A stretch of 64,000 bases of DNA from positions 124,001-188,000 of the forward strand of contig SJOL01007698.1 of NCBI GenBank assembly GCA_004794785.1, written 5' to 3'. The stretch is from Opisthorchis felineus. Lineage: Eukaryota > Platyhelminthes > Trematoda > Opisthorchiida > Opisthorchiidae. The notes beneath the pieces are model-generated. The model made no database searches. It saw only the letters and a program-made list of their open reading frames with translations, and was not told where the DNA came from. How positions within the stretch are numbered: the stretch's first letter is position 1; the number at the start of each line of letters is the position of its first letter. A program made the position numbers and the translations under genes. Shown piece by piece: positions 58,801 to 64,000 of this stretch.

Positions 58801-59876
58801 AGGTGGATGACGCAGCCTACGTGGAAGATTGCGACGCAACAAGTATCCTAATATCCCTCATGATCCTAAGTATCCAATCTCGTCACTTAAGAAAGCTGTA
58901 AACTCCACCGTAACAGCCAAGGTGAAACAAACTCTGCCAGAAACCATGGCTGACACTGTGGAGCGAACATTTGTCCAAGTATTTATTATGGCCCTGTGTA
59001 CAGTACATCTATGCCACGTTTCCAAGTGGATTTTCATGAATCTAAAGTAACTAGCGCAAGACCTTCAGGTATCAATCGAGATGACCCGGTCATCTGACTA
59101 AAAGACCATAACACTAAAAGCCATAACACTTGGTCCTTCTCTCTCCAACCCAGGAATATGGAGGAAAGGGCATTCCTGAATCGCGTAAAGAGACAGCTGC
59201 CGAACAAACACCGGATTGGAGACAGTTTATATAGAACATACCGTCAAATATTCTTGGCGAAGAGGGAAGGAGTAAAATAATGTCGACTTCCAAGTCGAAA
59301 AGGAGGACAGTGAATGACCTAAGCGCGAAATCACGGGCGTAAAGACTTGTTTTGCGGTCAACAATGGAGTGCAACTGAGTACTTCTGCTTAGGTACATGC
59401 TCCTTTTAGAATCAGGACGAGTTCTCAACGAGTTAATCCTGAGGAAAGAGTACAACCAAGAGGAGCAGCTCAGCAGTTAAATCGTTCATGGCAAAACTGA
59501 TTGTCACAAAGAGAAAATGCGGGTGGCGAAAGATTACCTCGAAGAGTTTATCAACTAATCACTGTGCATCCTCTGACTGGGACACTGTTAAAAGTTCTCT
59601 TATATAACAACATGAATCTGTGTAGTAACACTAAAGTTACTTCCATGGTTGAAAACTTAATTATGCTTTGATGTCCTCCACCAATAAATGGTTCACGTCT
59701 TCAGTTTTCGATGCCGAGGTTGATATCCTCGGATCGCATCATGTTCCTTGTTAAGTAACACAAGAACGCGACAGTGGCTTGATGCATACCCCTTAACTCA
59801 AGATAATGGCCGATACAAAAAGAAAATAGAATCTGTCAGTCGAAAGATATGAGTCACCAGATGGTACTCATATCTT
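55801..59876. other. 5' flank of FUT8 with no recognised gene
   Basis: About 4 kb of sequence with only short open frames. A short TA run at 56.96 kb and a TG-rich stretch near 57.3 kb are the only structures seen. A 73-codon plus-strand frame at 58829-59050 is unrecognised. Confidence 0.6.
56964..56980 (+). repeat. Short TA microsatellite
   Basis: About eight TA units with flanking A/T-rich sequence. Confidence 0.75.
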
Positions 59877-60120
59877 ATGACTCAGAAGATCCTCCTGTAC
59901 CTATTTTATGCGCAGGTTGGACCTATTTCGGAGTGTGAACGATCTGTCACATGTCCACTGGTGAAGAGTGAAATGCTACTGCTGGAACGAGTTCAGAGCC
60001 GAGAAATAAAAACGGCTGCGGGACTCAAAAACCTAACATACTCAGGTGGACTGCAAGGATTGGGTGCTTCCATCGATGAACGGGCAACACAAGACTGATC
60101 CGTCTTAGCGGGGACCTCCA
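59877..60120 (+). pseudogene. CR1/Jockey-like LINE C-terminal fragment
   Basis: The frame contains MLLLERVQSREIKTAAGLKNLTY followed, after a stop, by DRLSGDLHDYLNFLFE. The pattern LERVQRRATKxxxGLKNLxYxERL...RxRGDL is the typical RT C-terminus of CR1/Jockey-group LINEs. Only about 80 codons remain. Confidence 0.6.
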
Positions 60121-60349
60121 CGATTACTTGAATTTTCTTTTCGAATGAAGCAGTTTAGGAGAACTGTTTGGAGGATAAAACGGTCGCACGTGAGCATTAT
60201 CCATTAATGAAAGGCGCCATCCACAAGCCTTCAACATTTTGAATGTTCTACTTGTGGTATAGCACTGGATCTAAGCACTCAATCTCAAATAAAACGACCA
60301 ACCTGCTGGAATCTCGGACATGTATTCCTCCTGGTGAAGAGTACAATGT

Positions 60350-60690
60350 CACTTGAAGAACAGTCAGGTGCTGTTCTCCTTCCGGAATGGGGTCCACCCG
60401 ACCCTCACCTTGCAGAAGACACAGAACGATATGCCAGCCAACCGATGCAAGTGGCTTTCATGCTGTCAGTTTCTTTTCAGGTAGTCTGATTGGGTGTTCG
60501 AGGTGTAGACACCTCGAATTTTTGTTGCTGGTGAGCCCTAGGTCTTCCACCCTGTCGCATATTTTCTTCTTCCCATTGTAAGGCTTTATACAAATAAAAT
60601 GATAATGATGTATGATAGTGAAGCACAGCTGCCCTCATCTGGTGTTCCTCTCAGTGACGATGATGATGGTGATAATGTTTTTCATCTCCT
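60350..60690 (+). mobile_element. RTE LINE 3' end
   Basis: A short coding trace (MPANRCKWLSCCQFL, in the RTE C-terminal style) is followed by TGTAAGGCTTTATACAAATAAAATG and by GTGAAGCACAGCTGCCC with a GACGATGATGATGGTG tail, paralleling the 3' UTR and terminus of the 42.6-kb and 23.1-kb elements. It lies just downstream of the CR1-like scrap, probably a separate insertion. Confidence 0.65.
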
Positions 60691-62804
60691 TCTCCACAAC
60701 ATACCGATAACACACTCCACGTAAGCCCATCCGTTAAGACCGACAAGCCCATGCTTCATGCATCGGTCTTGGCCACGACATCTTCAAGTGATCCGATGCT
60801 AACAACTTCAGATATCCCCAAAGCAAACTTCAAACATCGGAACCCGGTTTACCTGGCTACTCATAATGAAGCAGAAATGAAAACAGGCTGCTCTTGCTCG
60901 ACTCACTACGTATAAAAAACAAGAATTCAAGAAACAATCAGAGTCGTAGAGATAATTTCTCCTTCACTCCCCATTCACTTCCGGCTGCAAACGTCTGGCA
61001 AACCAGGGGACGTTGCAGAAGGCTGCGCGCTTTAAGTCCTTGACTGAGTGGACGCCCGTTCACACCCGTCTCTGTGAGGTTCGTCTGGCAACGTCGGAGA
61101 ACGAATCCCACACCACCTCAGAGAAAGTGCAAAGGTAAACTAGCGAATCTGTCTTCCTTGGGCTACGAAGAGCATTCTCGACAGCTGAGCACGTCTTTAG
61201 TGGCTCATCACCGTCGTTGTGATTTTATTTAATTCGCACAGACCAGGCAGTCGGCACAAAGGGAGCTTCCTTGGCACTTCCCTCAGCCTCCGAGCCTTGC
61301 TGATCTGAGGAGGGAAATATTTGGACTAATCTGTTGTATGCTGCGGAATGGACAACTAAGAGATCAATTTCAAAATATTGCCGAATGCGTGTTTGTGAGA
61401 TGCAAACAAGAGTGGATAAAAACAGATCCGTAGTATTCAATCATTTTTGCCACCATCTACTGACCACTGAAGTCAATTTCGGCACAAGGTATTAAAGAGT
61501 TGAAAAAGGATAACCCTTCGAATGGTGATTATCTGCATTTCTCAAAAATGAACTGATCAAACGATTAACGCCCGGAGCGCAACCGTAATCATCATACCAA
61601 CACAAACATTCAACAGTGCTGAAAAAAGTTTCATTCCGTAAATAAAGCACAATCATCCGAGAAACACAAGAAGAACAGAATAAACTTCGCAACCGCTGTT
61701 CATCGTATATTTGAAAAAACGCGCGCGGCATTTTTCGAGCCGACTAGGAAAGGTTGTTCTACCGACCCGTTTAAATACAGGATGACCTAAGGCAAACAGC
61801 TAATCTGGATAGGGTTCCAAGAGCCTCGCCACACTCAGTTCTTGGCTGCCACCGTGAATCGATTTCTTTCTTGACGATTTAAGTCGGATCAGAGCCTTAT
61901 TTCCATGAGTCAATGAGTCCGGAAAGTTTAAATGTAAAGACGAAGAATAGGGCAGAGGACGGCATATGAGAGCAAAACCTAATGGAGTTCAAATTCTTGC
62001 TTTGGAACCTACAGGTATACCCTTCGGTACTCCGATAGCTGACAGAATTGTGATTTCACTTTCCAGTTATTTTTTTCGTTCCCGGCTAAAATGACTGGGG
62101 AAGAAAATGTGGTTTAGCTACAGACGTGGCGCATAATTCAGATAGATTCAGGTCATTGCTCACCAGAAGTAAACCAAAATTATTTTAGTCGAAACTATGT
62201 GGTTTTCGAATTTGCGAATATTACGGACAATTAGTCTAATCCGTTTGCACGTTTCGGTGATGTGTTGCTCATGGCATTTTTTTAAGTGAGCGAAATTTCA
62301 ACGTCATCAACCCCAATGATTCGCATTTCGTTACCGGTTTACAGGATAAAACCCAAAATCAAAATTTAGTGCATTTCGGCGTTCTGCGGTGTTCCTACAA
62401 GTGAGATAACATCCAAAGAATACCCATTGCAACTTCCATCGAGGAACGTACTGGAATAACGTTTGCACGCGTAAAACCCCTCAAAAGTGACAAATTAGAT
62501 GAGTTTCTTCAGCGAAATTCGGCCTGACACCGTTTTTCGGGAAGCTCGCCGTCCGTTCAGTACAACGACGGAAGAGCATCTGGTGAGTTTTGCAGCGATG
62601 ACGCTAGCATGTACCCCTGTGGACGATCTCCATTCTCCGGAATGCAAAACCAGCAAGTAGATAATCCAACGTTATGAGATATTTTCATATGAATTACCAA
62701 CACAACGATATCTTTCCCATTGGAAGTAATCACGCTCTTAAGTTAGAATAGGTCATGAAGCTCAACTACGTTGACGAAAATAAGGCCAACCATTGCTGGT
62801 CCCC
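60691..62804. other. Unassigned sequence between LINE scrap and satellite
   Basis: No gene, repeat family or RNA was recognised. The open frames are all under 80 codons and lack domain signatures. Confidence 0.55.
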
Positions 62805-63480
62805 ATGGTAAGTGCACGCGTTATCGCCGACCTTGGCTACCTATCGTGGCTGTTATGCCCGTGTCCACGTGCGACGCTGATTATGGGGCCTCAGGTATGC
62901 GTAGTATTCTAATTCAGTGGCCAAAGACGGCCCGTCATTCTCGTAAACGTACGCGTTGTCGCTTACGTTGGTTACGTGTCGTGATTGCGAAGCCCATAAT
63001 TATGTGCCCCGCCGATTGTGAGACCTTAACTTTGCCTAATAGCCTGATGCGCCGGTCAACGACCGACCTCCCTCGTCCTCAACGTATGCGTTGTCGCTCA
63101 CCTCGGCTAACTAGCGTAAAGCTTGGTCCCGTTTCTATGTTTGACGCTGACTATGGGGCCTCAAGATGCATGGCTACCTAATCCAATAGCCAACGATGGC
63201 CCTTCTTACTCATAACTGTAAGCGTTGCAACTTATAGAACACTTTAGGCCAGTACATATGCGCGCCGATGAATACAACGCATTAACTATGCGGGATGGCC
63301 CAGTCTAACGGCATTGTCACTTACCTTGGCTACTTATCGTAACCGCTGGGTCCGCATCTATGTTCGACGCTAATAATGGGGCCACAACTATGCATGATAA
63401 CCTAGACCAACGGGCAACAACGCCCATCATCACATTAACCGCGTGCGTTGTCGCTCCGCCATGCCATGGAAAGTATAAAA
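62805..63480 (+). repeat. Degenerate tandem (satellite-like) array, period about 134 bp
   Basis: The landmark GCGTTGTCGCTTACCTTGGCTAC (variants) starts at 62818, 62953, 63088, 63222, 63311 and 63445, with spacings of 135, 135, 134, 89 and 134. The second landmark, GACGCTGATTATGGGGCCTC, recurs between them. One unit (63222-63310) lost about 45 bases. Units differ at many positions, so the array is old. It is more CpG-rich than its surroundings and yields a spurious 136-codon Arg-rich open frame at 62771-63181. Confidence 0.82.
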
Positions 63481-64000
63481 CCACCATTGGAGTGATACAA
63501 TCATAATCGTAGCCACTTCCTATCGTTTTACGTAAGCATGTTTCACTCGATGATGAATCCGAGATGAAAAATGTGTGTTAGATTTAATCCCTTTTAAATC
63601 TTCGGTAAATTGTTCGGACATCTTGCTGTAATATAGGCAACCTTAATTCTTGCTCCGTTAGTCCCGTCATTGATAATGAAGGATCCGTATGTACATCGAT
63701 GTAGGGCCCAGCAAAGTTAAAGCTAATGAAAGGTGTATACAAGGCAGGCGTAAGATGAACTGGTATAGACTCCATCCCTAGTATTCAAGGACCACATGCT
63801 CGTTAAAGCGTGTACACGTGGATGAAGCCGTATCAAAGATCTACTGAGTGGGTGAGTACCTGGTGTCATATGTGCTTCCTTAAACCTCTGAAGGCTAACT
63901 CCACTCGACTTCTGCTTCCCGACAGGTATTCTTTGTAGCTTAATGGAAACAACTCTTCCGTCGTTATTCTAACCTGTAACCATCCTATACTTTTACACAG
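63481..64000. other. Unassigned right edge of the window
   Basis: Sequence after the satellite array. Only a 63-codon minus-strand frame (63584-63775) without recognisable features. Confidence 0.5.

Noticed and set aside
62771..63181. 136-residue Arg-rich protein
   Set aside because: The frame runs along a degenerate tandem array and repeats with the 135-bp period; a repeat artefact.

Overview
The window is eukaryotic, intron-rich and repeat-rich, with no bacterial-style gene packing. The best-supported source is a parasitic flatworm, most likely a digenean trematode. The reasons are one conserved metazoan gene spread over more than 54 kb in short exons and multi-kilobase introns, intronic debris of RTE-class LINEs and a Ty3/gypsy element of a kind familiar from liver and lung flukes, and several families of tRNA-derived SINEs. 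The taxonomic call is inference; no marker gene in the window settles it.

One protein-coding gene is solid: an alpha-1,6-fucosyltransferase (FUT8 orthologue, core fucosylation of N-glycans) on the minus strand, running from its start codon at 55660 to its stop at 1309. Seven coding exons could be placed to the base: E1 55461-55660 (cytosolic tail, Golgi membrane anchor, start of stem), E3 48965-49275 (coiled-coil stem), E4 35869-36094 (cysteine-rich start of the catalytic region), E5 30990-31282 (ends in the HVRRTDK donor-site motif), E6 24581-24685, E7 6373-6624 (ATDDPS and the C-terminal half of the GT23 fold) and E8 1309-1611 (TFSSQ|VCR continuation and SH3-like domain). All seven have GT/AG borders, and E3 to E8 join in compatible phases. 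One short exon (E2, roughly 36 codons by comparison with vertebrate FUT8) must lie between 49.3 and 55.5 kb, because the phases of E1 and E3 do not join; it was not found with confidence. The resulting protein would be about 600 residues. A 44-bp candidate intron, or a spliced-leader acceptor, sits just upstream of the ATG.

Region by region: 1-1308 is the 3' flank of the gene. 1.6-6.4, 6.6-24.6, 24.7-31.0, 31.3-35.9 and 36.1-49.0 kb are introns carrying scattered repeats: SINE1 copies at 8.2, 21.0, 30.4, 46.9 and 47.7 kb, SINE2 copies at 5.1, 5.4, 20.3, 22.2 and 22.4 kb, a third SINE-like family at 24.3, 29.4 and 35.0 kb, and LINE 3' ends or C-terminal coding remnants at 13.7, 17.4, 22.7-23.2 and 41.7-42.7 kb. 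The 49.3-55.5 kb interval holds a decayed gypsy pol gene (51.1-53.06 kb, plus strand) facing a decayed RTE endonuclease/reverse transcriptase (53.35-54.2 kb, minus strand) and one more SINE1. 55.7-64 kb is 5' flanking sequence with no recognised gene, a CR1/Jockey-like and RTE 3' scrap near 60 kb, and a degenerate tandem array with a period of about 134 bp at 62.8-63.5 kb.

I found no CRISPR array, rRNA or convincing functional tRNA gene, and no new multi-gene system. The points most worth a second look are the missing exon 2, the loss of one structural cysteine in exon 4, the 5' micro-intron or trans-splice site, the SINE with a perfect target-site duplication, the inverted SINE2 pair and the diverged satellite.
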